Assembly: GCA_945905295.1 (NCBI GenBank)
Contig: CAMDPX010000041.1
Coordinates: forward strand, 1 to 41,281
Reading direction: 5' to 3'
Source: Planctomyces sp. SH-PL62
GTDB lineage: Bacteria; Planctomycetota; Planctomycetia; Planctomycetales; Planctomycetaceae
DNA: 41,281 nt
A program made the position numbers and the translations under genes. Within the stretch, counting starts at the first letter, position 1; each line of letters opens with the position of its first letter. Under the pieces are notes generated by a model. The model searched no databases and was not told the origin of the DNA. It saw nothing but the letters and a program-made list of their open reading frames with translations. This document shows positions 17,376 through 26,616 of the stretch, piece after piece.

Positions 17376-20300
17376 TCAGGTGCCTTCGACGTCTTCCAAT
17401 TCCTTGATCACCGCTCGTGCTTCGGCAGCTTGTTCGGTCGAACCTGGCCAGCCGAATTTCATTCCGGCTTCGGCCTGAGCCAATCGCGTCTTGGCCAGGT
17501 CGTAACGGGCATCGTGTTGGCCAGCCACTTGCAGGCTCTCCTCAAAGAACGATTTGGCTCGTGGCTCGTGGCCTTCCAGCGCGGCGAGGATGCCGGCCTC
17601 GCGAAGTGCATGTGGACGGCAGGCGCGATAGCTCTTGGTGATACTCAGCGCGCCGCCGAGCGCTCGTTTCGCATTGCGAAGTGCCCGCTTGCGCTCGGAA
17701 CCCTCGGCGGTTCGTTCGGCGACAGTCCGCAGCGCGGTCACTTTCCACGTCTTGGCGGCAAACAGACAACAGTCGCGGAATTCGCGGCGATTGGCCTCAT
17801 CCAACATTTTCTGGAGCATGTCTGCGGCCTCTTGAGGCTTGTCTTCGCAGAGCAGCAACTCCAGTCCGCGCGTGAAGAACGTCGATGTAATCGCCAACGG
17901 ATCGACGCGATCTCTTTCCATTTCCGTTTTGATCGCCCCCGGCGGAACCAGATGCGGCGCGGCCGGCATCCAAAACAAAAGTGAGATGCAAGCGGCCGAG
18001 TAGTCACCGGTCTCGATCCCAATCTCGTAGGCTTTCTTGACTTCGCGATGCGCGCCCTTGAGATCTCCCGAGTGATACAACGGCACGCTCATGATCATGC
18101 GGGCCATGTTGGCTTCCCAGATGTCGCCGGCACCTTCGAGCAAACGGACGGCTTCCGATCCTGTCCGGATTCCTTCCTGGAAAGTCCCCAAGACAATGCA
18201 CGAGAACGTGTGGAAGCTGCGCGCCTTGCCCTGCCCCCACAGGTCTCCGTTATTGACCGCGATCTGATAGGCCCGCTCGGCGTATTTGATGCCGCGTTTC
18301 GCCAGCGGCAGTCCCGTCATCGCGATCGCGTGGAAGGCATACGTTCTTCCCAGTTCCTGAGACGGCGGATACTTCTCGGCCAAGTTCATCTGTCGCATGT
18401 GGGACCAGAGCACAAACTTCATGCCCCGCGTGAACCAATAGGTCAGCGTGAGGTTGTCATAGATGCGGGCGCGAAACAGATCCATTTGACCCTGCGGAGA
18501 CTTCGGATCCATCTTGCCAACGAACCGTGCGGGAAACTTCGTGTGCAGGACTTGGGCGACAGCCTCTTTGACGAGACGGGGAACCACGGTCAACACGGAC
18601 GGAGGGCGGTTATCAATTTCCGCGATCGCCTTTTCGAGATAGGTCAGTGAATCCCCCATGTCTCCTTTTTTGAACGACGCGGTCCCCAACTTCCAACTCA
18701 GCCGCGCGCTGACCAAGTTGTCTTGGTTCAAGACTTGAGCCGCCGCAAAGTGCTCTCTCGCTTCGAGGTACTTGGCACGCAAGACGAGGACATCCCCAAG
18801 CCCTTCCAGGATGCGGAACCGAATGGCCGGAGCAACTTCATTCGCTCCGCGCAGCGCGATCCGATACTGCTGCTCGGCCACTTCGAGAGCGTTCTGCTGA
18901 CGCGCCTGCTCGGCGGCGATCACGGCCAGTGGAAGCGCCCGAGCGTTGTCTCCCGCGGCGGACAAATAGTGTGTCAGATCAAAGACACGTCGCCACTGTT
19001 GCCGTTCCAGGCGGAAGAAATCCGTCGGTTCTGCGAAGGAGGGTGCGTTCGTCAAATGAGCCCACACACTCTCCACGGAGATGCCGCTGAGTTGCAGGAT
19101 CGTTTCGGCGAGGCTCAGGTTGTAACCCTGCTTGGTCCCCGCTTCCAAATGGTTCACGACCGACTCGCGGATGCGGTCGTGATAGCTTTCGACGACGGTC
19201 GATTCATCTCCCGATTCGGTGGCGCGGATGAAGTTGCGGGTCCGCAACTGCACGAGCAGGTTCTGACCTTTGGCACCTACCGCCAACGCTCGGTAGGCCT
19301 CGGCCGAGACAATCGGGCGACCCGCGACGGCGATCAATTCCAAGAGTCGTCGCGTTTCTTCGGGCAATCGACTCACGCGTTTCCAAATGACTTCATCGAG
19401 TTCCAACTTCTGGTCGGCCGCTTCCGGAGCTTCTTGAACGTGTTGCACCAACTCCCACACGAAGAACGGCCAGCCGCCTGATTCCTGTGCGATCTTGGCC
19501 GCAAATCTGATGGAATCCAGGTCGTCGCGTTTGAGCAGCATCAGCGCCAGTTGAGTCGCGTCATGCTCCTCCAACGCTTCGACGGCGAGTTCTTGTCGAT
19601 GCGGATGGGCTTGGCCCGTGGTGTAGGCCGTATCCAACGCCTTCAGGCACAAACTGGTCCCGACGTACTCGCTGCGGTACGAACCGAATAGCAACACTCG
19701 CGGGGATTCCGGCGGACGCATCAGATCGCCCAGCAACTCCGCGCTGTCTTCGTCGCCCCACTGCAAGTCGTCGATATACAGCACCACCGGCTGCCGCGCG
19801 CCGAGCCATTTCAGGAGCTCGCGCAGGGCGTTCATGGCTCGCTGACGGAGTTCCTGCTGGTCCACATTGTCGATCGAGGGCTTGCCAGCGTCGGTCGCTC
19901 CGGGCATCTGCCCCAGGACGGGAAACAGCCGAACCAGCGGCAGGCTATCTTCCGGCACAGCCTGGCGGAGAACCTCCACCGGGAGCCTTTCGAGATGGCT
20001 GGCCAGCGAATCAATCAGACTGTCGAGCGCCTTGAACGGGACCGATTCTTGTTCGTAGCAACGGCCCGTTAGAACGACCGCCTTTTGTTGAGCTTTGATT
20101 TCCTCCAGAAAGGCCTGAATCAAAACGCTCTTGCCCATGCCGGACTTGCCATGCACGAACACGCTCCGAGTGGAGCCCGCTTTGACTTGGTCGAAAGCAT
20201 CCTTCAACGCAGCGAGGTGCCGTTCTCTTCCGACCAACTCGACGGCCTGGCCGGTTCGCTTCACGGTTTGAGCACGCACCGTCTCGATCATGTCACCCGC

Positions 20301-21878
20301 GCCGATGAGACGCAGAATGTCGAACACGGTGGGACGCTTCGCGGGGTCGCGCTGCAACAGCGCCATGCAGAGGTCATTGAGTTCCTGCGGGACAGTCGGT
20401 TCCAATTCGCGCGGCTCTTTGGGCGTCTCCTTCTGCTTCTTGAAGATGACCTGCAGCGCTTTGCCCTCGATCGGCATGCGCCCGGTCAGCAGTTCATACA
20501 GCATGACTCCGACGGCGTACCAATCGCTGGCGGGCGTCACCGGCCGGCTGGCGGCTTGTTCGGGGGCCATGTAATCGGGAGTCCCCTGAATCCCTTGCGG
20601 ACGCCCATCCCCTTCGATCTGCGCCGCCAACCCGAAGTCGACCAGAACCACACGGCCTTCGGTGGTGACGAGGACGTTGGAGGGCTTGATGTCACGGTGC
20701 AACACACCCGCTTCGTGCAGCGCGTGCAACCCCAACGCCAACTGTCTCAGTCCGTCAGAAAGGCGCTGCAGGACGGCCAGCGAAAGCCGCGGCCCGGCTC
20801 TCGGAACTTTGGCGATGAGCTTGAGTGTCTTGTTGCGATTCAGCTTCTCGAATTCCGACCAGACGTATTCGAGAAAATCCACCGCATCGAGAATCTCCAT
20901 CGTGAAGCACCACGTCTTGCCGTCCGAGAGCAAGTCGTAGGGGCCCGCGAGATTGGGATGCGAGATATCTGCCAGCGAGCGAAATTCCTGCTTGAAACGC
21001 TGCAAGCCAATCGGGCTGATCCGCTGCAATGTCTTGAGCGCGACCTGCCGATCCAACTTCTCGTCGTAAACTCGATAGACGATTCCCATGCCGCCGCGGC
21101 CCAGCTCATTGATCACTTTGTATCCGGGCAGGTTCGGCGGTTCGGTCAGATCGACCTCTACCTGCATCGCTGTCGTCGTGCGTTGGCCCGAAAATGTTTT
21201 CTGGGCGGTTCCCACTTCGCTCGTTGGTGTGGCGACTGGTGCGGAGTCGGCAGTCTCAGGTGGAAAGTCCACGGTGCAAGTATTCGACACATCGGGAGCT
21301 GAAGAGCTCGATCGGCTCGCGTCGGAGGCTGGAGCGGCCGGGACACCTAGTTCGCGCTCAGCCGCTTCGAGTTCTGCTGCGGTGGCAATGAAAGTCCGAT
21401 CCCCAGCGATTGGCTCCAATTTCGGAGCAGTCGTGACATCCAGTTCGCGCTCAGCCGCTTCGTGTTCCGCCGCAGTGACAATGACGGTCCTGTTCCCGCC
21501 GTTTGGCTCCACTTTCAGAGCATCCAGGGCGTCTAGCTCAAGCTCAGCGGCTTCGAGTTCCGCAGCGGTGGCGATGATGGTCTTGTTCCCACCGACTGGC
21601 TCGTCCGGCGGAGCAGGTAAGTCCACCGTGGGAGCAAACGGTTTCGGCACCTCGGTGATCATTGTCTGGCCCGAAAAATGGGTCAGGGCTGAACTGGATG
21701 GGCCTTCGACCGGCGCGGAATCTCGGGACACGATTGTCCGATCGAGAGGCCCTGGGGCCGGCGTGTGCATCTCGGCCTTCGGGGTCGTGACCGATCCACA
21801 CAAAGGACAGACGACGCGTTGATCGGCCGGAGTGGCGACATCGAATTGGTGGCCGTGGTGGCACTGCAACTGGGGCAT
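17376..21878 (-). CDS. Giant Ser/Thr protein kinase - STAND-like ATPase - TPR protein
   Basis: A 1500-residue signalling protein. Order: an N-terminal zinc-ribbon-like segment (CHHGH, VVCPLCG; residues 6-27); a low-complexity linker with three 31-residue tandem repeats (93-185); a Hanks-type kinase domain (about 252-525) with LGRGGMGIVYRV, K282, HRDIKPSN (D396) and DFG (414-416), so it is probably active; an AAA/NACHT-like ATPase (about 548-830) with Walker A GKSGMGKS (577-584) and Walker B VVLYIDDLQW; then a long helical TPR-like region to the end. This is the PknK/LuxR-ATPase type of layout without a recognised DNA-binding domain. I start at 21878 (MPQLQCHHG), preceded by GGGGAGAAG. No transmembrane segment was seen. 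It stands alone, divergent from the porin gene. Confidence 0.9.
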   Translation of the reverse strand: MPQLQCHHGHQFDVATPADQRVVCPLCGSVTTPKAEMHTPAPGPLDRTIVSRDSAPVEGPSSSALTHFSGQTMITEVPKPFAPTVDLPAPPDEPVGGNKTIIATAAELEAAELELDALDALKVEPNGGNRTVIVTAAEHEAAERELDVTTAPKLEPIAGDRTFIATAAELEAAERELGVPAAPASDASRSSSSAPDVSNTCTVDFPPETADSAPVATPTSEVGTAQKTFSGQRTTTAMQVEVDLTEPPNLPGYKVINELGRGGMGIVYRVYDEKLDRQVALKTLQRISPIGLQRFKQEFRSLADISHPNLAGPYDLLSDGKTWCFTMEILDAVDFLEYVWSEFEKLNRNKTLKLIAKVPRAGPRLSLAVLQRLSDGLRQLALGLHALHEAGVLHRDIKPSNVLVTTEGRVVLVDFGLAAQIEGDGRPQGIQGTPDYMAPEQAASRPVTPASDWYAVGVMLYELLTGRMPIEGKALQVIFKKQKETPKEPRELEPTVPQELNDLCMALLQRDPAKRPTVFDILRLIGAGDMIETVRAQTVKRTGQAVELVGRERHLAALKDAFDQVKAGSTRSVFVHGKSGMGKSVLIQAFLEEIKAQQKAVVLTGRCYEQESVPFKALDSLIDSLASHLERLPVEVLRQAVPEDSLPLVRLFPVLGQMPGATDAGKPSIDNVDQQELRQRAMNALRELLKWLGARQPVVLYIDDLQWGDEDSAELLGDLMRPPESPRVLLFGSYRSEYVGTSLCLKALDTAYTTGQAHPHRQELAVEALEEHDATQLALMLLKRDDLDSIRFAAKIAQESGGWPFFVWELVQHVQEAPEAADQKLELDEVIWKRVSRLPEETRRLLELIAVAGRPIVSAEAYRALAVGAKGQNLLVQLRTRNFIRATESGDESTVVESYHDRIRESVVNHLEAGTKQGYNLSLAETILQLSGISVESVWAHLTNAPSFAEPTDFFRLERQQWRRVFDLTHYLSAAGDNARALPLAVIAAEQARQQNALEVAEQQYRIALRGANEVAPAIRFRILEGLGDVLVLRAKYLEAREHFAAAQVLNQDNLVSARLSWKLGTASFKKGDMGDSLTYLEKAIAEIDNRPPSVLTVVPRLVKEAVAQVLHTKFPARFVGKMDPKSPQGQMDLFRARIYDNLTLTYWFTRGMKFVLWSHMRQMNLAEKYPPSQELGRTYAFHAIAMTGLPLAKRGIKYAERAYQIAVNNGDLWGQGKARSFHTFSCIVLGTFQEGIRTGSEAVRLLEGAGDIWEANMARMIMSVPLYHSGDLKGAHREVKKAYEIGIETGDYSAACISLLFWMPAAPHLVPPGAIKTEMERDRVDPLAITSTFFTRGLELLLCEDKPQEAADMLQKMLDEANRREFRDCCLFAAKTWKVTALRTVAERTAEGSERKRALRNAKRALGGALSITKSYRACRPHALREAGILAALEGHEPRAKSFFEESLQVAGQHDARYDLAKTRLAQAEAGMKFGWPGSTEQAAEARAVIKELEDVEGT
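21324..21602 (-). repeat. Three tandem 93-bp repeats encoding a Thr-containing linker
   Basis: Three in-phase 31-codon units encode residues 93-123, 124-154 and 155-185 of the kinase. Each begins with E-P-x-x-G-(N/D)-(K/R)-T, continues (I/V/F)-I-x-T-AAE-x-EAAE-x-EL, and ends in a short variable part. Each unit offers one or two threonines after a basic residue, followed by an acidic helix. Confidence 0.85.
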
Positions 21879-22381
21879 CACAACTTCTCCCCGCAGGATG
21901 CAACGTCGCCCCCCACGTCCGGCACATGGAATCGCAGGCACGGCGGACGGCGGTGGAAAACAAAAACCATGCGAATTCCCACAAAAAGCAATCCAGAACT
22001 CAGTGCGTACTCTGCGCTCAAATCCGGCCAAAGAATCTACAAAAAACGGAATGCCGAGTCACTCGCCCGGTAATTCAGCCAACCCCTGAGGTTGTGAGGA
22101 GCAGTCCGACAATACGTTCGCTCGCGGCGGTGTTGGCCAAGTCCGATGCCCGCTTCCTCGCTCCGTCACCGAGCCAATTGAAACAGAACGCGCTTCGGAG
22201 TTTAACGTTTGTACCAATTCTCAGGGTATTGCACCAAACAACACGAATGATCCTTGCGCCTGGGACAAGGCGCATACCGAATATCCGCCCGACCGGTCGA
22301 TGAAAACACGGCACCATCGTTGGACCGAGATTATTCCCATCGACCCTCAGGATCTCTTCCACTTGTCTAAGAGAGATAACC
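21879..22381. other. 503-bp divergent intergenic region, no gene seen
   Basis: This must hold the promoters for the kinase gene (minus) and the porin gene (plus). I see AGAGAG shortly before the ATG at 22382 and GGGGAGAAG before the kinase start. A small stem TGCGCC/GGCGCA lies near 22255-22274. No large palindrome of the type filling most other gaps was found. No -35/-10 pair is clear enough to call. Confidence 0.5.
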
Positions 22382-23590
22382 ATGCTCAAAAAAGTGTTTA
22401 CTCGCCTCTTCGTCTGCACGGGACTGATCCTGACCGCCCTCGCGCCATCGAGTCAAGTTCAGGCGCAGGGCATTGCCGTGACGGGCGTTGGCCCCGTCAA
22501 TCGGTCATTTGGCGGTGCCGGCACGGCCGCTCCGTTGGATGCCATCGGAGCCTTGCACTGGAATCCGGGCTCGATCAGTGCGCTGCAATGCAATGAAATC
22601 GGTTTCGGAACCGAGTTGCTGAGCGCCAGCATCCGACTGTCATCAAGCATCCCCGGCCTTGGCGCTGGCTCGACCAACAGCGATGCGGGTTGGGCAGCGG
22701 TTCCGACCATCGGCTGGGTGCATCACCTGGACGGCACACCCATGACCATCGGCTTGGGCGTCTACGGAGTCGCTGGCTTCAAGAACAACATGCCGTTCGA
22801 TGCGGCGAATCCCGTGCTCTCGAATGCCGGCCCATTCACCGGCATTGGCCCGGCCTTTGGATCGGCGGAGATCCTGCAGATTGCGCCGACAATGTCGTAT
22901 CAACTCACCGATCGACTTTCGGTCGGCTTTGCACCGACGATCACCACCGAATCAGTGATTCTGGATCCCCTCGGGCCACCCATTACGCCCGCCACGACGG
23001 CAGCCCAAGGCAATCGCATGCACTGGGGGGGAGGATTCCAGGTGGGTGCCTACTATCGCAGCGAGTATGGGATCAACGCCGGAGCGACGTTTAAGAGCAA
23101 GCAATGGATTGAGGAACTGGATTTCCAAACCGCGGGAGGCAGAGTCAATTTCAATCTCGATTACCCCGCGATCGTTTCACTCGGCCTGTCCTACACGGGC
23201 ATGGAGAACTGGACCTTCGCCATCGACGGTCGCTATTTCGACTATGAACACACCGATGGTTACCGCGAACTGGGCTGGCGCAGCGTCTTCGCCGGAGCGG
23301 TTGGTGTCCAATATCGTGCGACCGATCGGCTCTCCGCTCGGTTCGGCTACAACTTCAATCAAAACCCGATTGAATCCGGTGCAGTGGCGACAAACCTGAT
23401 TTCCCCTTTGATTCAGGATATGAACTTCTCGACCGGTGCCACCTACATGTTTACGAACCAAGTCGCCTTCAATGCGGCGTATGTGTATCTCGTCAACAAC
23501 AGCGTCACGGGGTCGTTGGGGCCGGGGACGACGGTTTCCAATGAGATCTCTGCGCATTCGTTGATCGCAGGTGTCAGCGTGAAGTACTAA
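22382..23590 (+). CDS. FadL/OmpP1-family outer membrane protein
   Basis: A 402-residue outer membrane beta-barrel of the FadL/TodX group, which lets hydrophobic compounds such as long-chain fatty acids pass the outer membrane. A signal peptide occupies residues 1-29 (LFVCTGLILTALAP, cleavage after VQA). The N-terminus GIAVTGVGPVNRSFGGAGTA and PLDAIGALHWNPGSIS carries the family's conserved Asn-Pro plug region. Alternating beta strands follow and the protein ends in SLIAGVSVKY, a barrel-closing strand with an aromatic end. AGAGAG precedes the ATG and a strong terminator follows the stop, so it is a single-gene transcript. Confidence 0.88.
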   Translation: MLKKVFTRLFVCTGLILTALAPSSQVQAQGIAVTGVGPVNRSFGGAGTAAPLDAIGALHWNPGSISALQCNEIGFGTELLSASIRLSSSIPGLGAGSTNSDAGWAAVPTIGWVHHLDGTPMTIGLGVYGVAGFKNNMPFDAANPVLSNAGPFTGIGPAFGSAEILQIAPTMSYQLTDRLSVGFAPTITTESVILDPLGPPITPATTAAQGNRMHWGGGFQVGAYYRSEYGINAGATFKSKQWIEELDFQTAGGRVNFNLDYPAIVSLGLSYTGMENWTFAIDGRYFDYEHTDGYRELGWRSVFAGAVGVQYRATDRLSARFGYNFNQNPIESGAVATNLISPLIQDMNFSTGATYMFTNQVAFNAAYVYLVNNSVTGSLGPGTTVSNEISAHSLIAGVSVKY

Positions 23591-23618
23591 CCTTCAAAAC
23601 GCGACACGGCCGTACCTC

Positions 23619-23654
23619 AAAACTTCCGAAGTCTTCGAGACTTCGGAAGTTTTT
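23619..23654 (+). terminator. Strong intrinsic terminator after the porin gene
   Basis: A perfect 16-bp stem, AAAACTTCCGAAGTCT with its reverse complement, closed by a 3-base loop and followed by a T run (TTTTTG). It starts 28 bp after the stop codon. This is the clearest rho-independent terminator in the window. Confidence 0.92.
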
Positions 23655-23689
23655 GTTTTGGCACTCGCACTGCGTCCCGCGCCAAGAAT

Positions 23690-23785
23690 TTGGGTTGAGC
23701 CCATCAGCCGCTTCGCGCTAGCTTACGGTGAGAGCCGGGCCGCTATCGCGTTCCGGCTGATTGACTGAACCCGAAAATCAAGAAC
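23690..23785. repeat. Imperfect palindromic repeat, GGGTTGAGCCCATCAGCCG family
   Basis: GGGTTGAGCCCATCAGCCG pairs imperfectly with CGGCTGATTGACTGAACCC; between them lies CGCTTCGCGCTAGCTTACGG. It belongs to the 493-bp gap between porin and channel genes, which holds this repeat, the terminator and the 30-bp palindrome at 23881, and no gene that I can support. Confidence 0.6.
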
Positions 23786-23880
23786 TGACGCAGCACTAAT
23801 GCCACAGATCAGAATTAGCCTTCCACCAGAACCATCGTTGGTTGCCTGCTGATCAAAACGAAATTTTTAGACCGACTGAT

Positions 23881-23962
23881 CCCCACGGATGGCATGGCGA
23901 CACCACGGATAAAGCAGTGTTTCTCGTTTTTCATCCGTGGTGTCGCCATGCCATCCGTGGGG
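23881..23962. repeat. Perfect 30-bp inverted repeat upstream of the MscS gene
   Basis: Arms 23881-23910 and 23933-23962 are exact reverse complements with a 22-base loop. Like the 4151-4238 repeat, each arm contains CACGGAT twice, around a different core (GGCATGGCGACAC here). Confidence 0.92.
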
Positions 23963-24083
23963 AGTTTAGGGCTCCATAACAGTTCAATTGCGATCTGTGG
24001 CACCAGGCTGCGGGGCAGCAACCAGAGGCTCGGCTTTTTAGAAAAGCGCGGCACTTTGGTCCGTTTTCAATGGGAGATTCAGA

Positions 24084-26162
24084 ATGACCAATAAACGCCA
24101 ACCTGTCGGCGACTTTGACGACCTGTTGCGACGCTTCGCACAAGTTCCCAAGGCGGAGTTTGTTGCCGAGGAACGCAAGGACCAGCGGCAACGGCAGCGG
24201 CTTTCTGACATCTGTTTCCTTTTCTCAGTCGGTTTCGTTGTTCTTGCAATTGCGACCGCTCAAGCGGAGGAGCCGAAGGCCGCCGCTCCGAAAGCGGAAA
24301 CGTCCGATGTCGAGCGTATCGCCGATTTGCAGCAGACGCTCGAAACCGATCATGTCCGGCTGAAGGAGTTGGAATCCGAGCTCAACGATCCTGCCAGCGA
24401 ATATGCGAAGGCGGAAAAAGACTTTCAGGGATTCGATCGCGAGCTGGAACAGAAGCGTGAGTCGCTGGCGAAGCTCAAGGCCGACGGCAAATCGGCCGAG
24501 GCGACCGCTTTGGAAAAAGAGATCGTGTCCGTCGAGAAGCAACGCAAGCTCGCGAAAGAACTCTTCGAACTGGCGCATGAGGAACGCAAGGCACTGCGTG
24601 AGGAAGTCGCCACGTTGCGGCGCAAGGCGCAGCTCGATCAAGAAGCCTTGGACGAATTGACTGGCGCGAAGCCGAAGCCGGAAGAGGAATCCAAATCCCC
24701 TGACAAAGAACACGATCGCGGCAAAAAGTTGGCGGACACCAAGGACTCGAAACCTGACGCGGAGAAGCCGAGCGACGCGCAAGACAAACAGGACGATGCT
24801 GCGCCGCAAGAGAAGCCGGATGACGATGACCCGGAGTTGATGCAGGCCGAGGAAGAGGCTCGCAAGAAAGAAGAGGAAGCCGACGAGGCTCAGGCAGAAA
24901 CCCGATCCATCGCGGCACGCATCGCCGATTTGCAGAAGCTCATCCTCCAGCAGCAGAAGATGCTCGCGTTGGCTCGCAAGAAGTCGGAGTTGGCTCAGGC
25001 GACGCGGAAGGAACTCGAATCGGAATTGGTCAAGCGTGAGAAAGAGGGAGCCGTCGCGGCGGAGCTTCAAGAATTGCGAACGGGAGCGACAGATGCTCGG
25101 CAGCGATTTGCGGCGGCTCAAGCGGATGTGACCGAAGCGACCGATCGACTCAACGATCGGCGATCCGAGTTGGCCTCACTGCAATCCGAGCAGATTCTCG
25201 TCTTGCAGGATGCGGCGCAGTCGCGACTGGCGGCGGAGGCGGCCAAGGAAACGGTGGACGAACTTCGGAACCCATTCACGCTCCGCAATGTTTCGCAGTG
25301 GCTGATCGATCATGGTCCGCGAGTGCTTCTGCTGGTGCTGGGCATGTTCGTGATGAATTATCTCTCGCACTTCTTTTCCAGCCGCACGATCAACCTGGTT
25401 GCGGGGGGAACGAGCCGCGGTTCTCCCATCGAACGCGAGAACCGGGCCCGCACGCTGGTCGGCGTGTTTCAGAACGCCTGCACGGTCGCCATTTTTATCG
25501 TCGGCACCTTGATGATTCTGGAAGAGTGTGGAGCCAACATCACCGTCCTGGTCGGCGGCGTGGCCGCTCTCGGCTTGGCGGTCGCTTTCGGAGCACAGAA
25601 TTTGATCAAGGACTATTTCTCTGGTTTCGTCATGCTGTTGGAGAACCAGTACATGCTCAACGACACCATCCGCATCGGCGAGATGACCGGCCAGGTCGAA
25701 CGCATCACGCTGCGCATGACGGTGCTGAGAGACAGCAGCGGCGTCGTGCATTTCATCCCCAACGGGACCATCGCGAGCGTCAGCAATGAAACCCACGGCT
25801 GGTCGCGAGCGATCGTCGAAGTCGGCGTGGCCTATAAAGAAAACGTCGATCATGTGATGGGTGTGCTCGCCGAAATTTCGCGAGAGCTTCGTGCGGACAA
25901 AACCTTCGGCCCGATGATTGTGGAAGACGCGCTGCCCCCCTTCGTCGACTCCTTGGGGGAGTCCGCTGTCACGCTCAAGTTCTCGTTCAAGACCAAGCCG
26001 AATCAGCAACTCGCCGTGAAGCGCGAGTTATTCCGGCGCATCAAGAACCGCTTCGATGAACTCGGCATCGAACTGCCATTCCCGCATCGCACGCTCTATC
26101 ACCGCTACGAATCCGAAGCCGAATTGCCGCCCGGCCTGAGCGAGATCAAACGCTGCGCGTGA
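24084..26162 (+). CDS. MscS-family mechanosensitive channel with long coiled-coil domain
   Basis: A 692-residue channel. Residues about 47-60 form a signal-like or membrane segment (CFLFSVGFVVLAIATAQA). A charged coiled coil rich in Glu, Lys and Ala runs from about 70 to 395 and should lie in the periplasm. Membrane helices follow at about 407-425 and 466-483, then the MscS pore helix TVLVGGVAALGLAVAFGAQN and the beta domain with FIPNGTIASVSNETHGWSRA. Such proteins release solutes under osmotic downshock. The first 40 residues before the signal segment (GDFDDLLRRFAQVPKAEF) look foreign to the family and resemble a separate small cytoplasmic protein, so an N-terminal fusion is possible. Confidence 0.85.
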   Translation: MTNKRQPVGDFDDLLRRFAQVPKAEFVAEERKDQRQRQRLSDICFLFSVGFVVLAIATAQAEEPKAAAPKAETSDVERIADLQQTLETDHVRLKELESELNDPASEYAKAEKDFQGFDRELEQKRESLAKLKADGKSAEATALEKEIVSVEKQRKLAKELFELAHEERKALREEVATLRRKAQLDQEALDELTGAKPKPEEESKSPDKEHDRGKKLADTKDSKPDAEKPSDAQDKQDDAAPQEKPDDDDPELMQAEEEARKKEEEADEAQAETRSIAARIADLQKLILQQQKMLALARKKSELAQATRKELESELVKREKEGAVAAELQELRTGATDARQRFAAAQADVTEATDRLNDRRSELASLQSEQILVLQDAAQSRLAAEAAKETVDELRNPFTLRNVSQWLIDHGPRVLLLVLGMFVMNYLSHFFSSRTINLVAGGTSRGSPIERENRARTLVGVFQNACTVAIFIVGTLMILEECGANITVLVGGVAALGLAVAFGAQNLIKDYFSGFVMLLENQYMLNDTIRIGEMTGQVERITLRMTVLRDSSGVVHFIPNGTIASVSNETHGWSRAIVEVGVAYKENVDHVMGVLAEISRELRADKTFGPMIVEDALPPFVDSLGESAVTLKFSFKTKPNQQLAVKRELFRRIKNRFDELGIELPFPHRTLYHRYESEAELPPGLSEIKRCA

Positions 26163-26313
26163 CGGGTGCATAACAACAATTCCACAGGCAGGGGTCAGAC
26201 ACCGGACAAATGCTGCATAGCCCCGCCGAGTGGATTGCTTGGCGGATCGCGATACCATGCCGCCCTCTGAATTGGCTGAGCAATTTCTTCAGCAACTTTG
26301 GCGGCGAGGTTTC

Positions 26314-26613
26314 ATGAGAGACAACACTGATCCCGTAGTCCGCACAGGTCGGCGCGAAGCGTTGATCGTAGTCGGCATTTGGTTGACGGCGGGGATTTGG
26401 TCCGTCACCGCCAGCTATCGCCTGGGCTACAACCGCCCGGTCGAAGAGTTGAAGTTGATCTGGGGCTTTCCCGAATGGACGTTCTGGGGCGTCGCCGTGC
26501 CGTGGGTGGTCTGCGTCATCATCTCGTGGATCTTCGGCGCGTTGTTCGTCCACGATGCCGACTTGGGCGAAGAGTTGCCGGAAGAAGCTGATGAACTCGG
26601 ATTGGGGAGCTAA
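26314..26613 (+). CDS. DUF997 (YhdT-like) small membrane protein, symporter partner
   Basis: A 99-residue protein with two membrane helices, ALIVVGIWLTAGIWSVTAS and TFWGVAVPWVVCVIISWIFG, and an acidic C-terminus. The G-F-P-E-W motif between them and the D-A-D-L-G-E-E end fit DUF997/YhdT, a family encoded beside sodium:solute symporters such as PanF. I prefer the ATG at 26314, preceded by GCGAGG; an ATG at 26257 would add 19 residues. The symporter gene starts 3 bp after its stop, so the two are co-translated and probably act as one transport unit. Confidence 0.8.
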   Translation: MRDNTDPVVRTGRREALIVVGIWLTAGIWSVTASYRLGYNRPVEELKLIWGFPEWTFWGVAVPWVVCVIISWIFGALFVHDADLGEELPEEADELGLGS

Positions 26614-26616
26614 CTC

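Noticed and set aside
20085-21302. 405-residue plus-strand ORF
   Set aside because: Antisense to the kinase and ATPase domains, whose catalytic motifs are intact on the minus strand.
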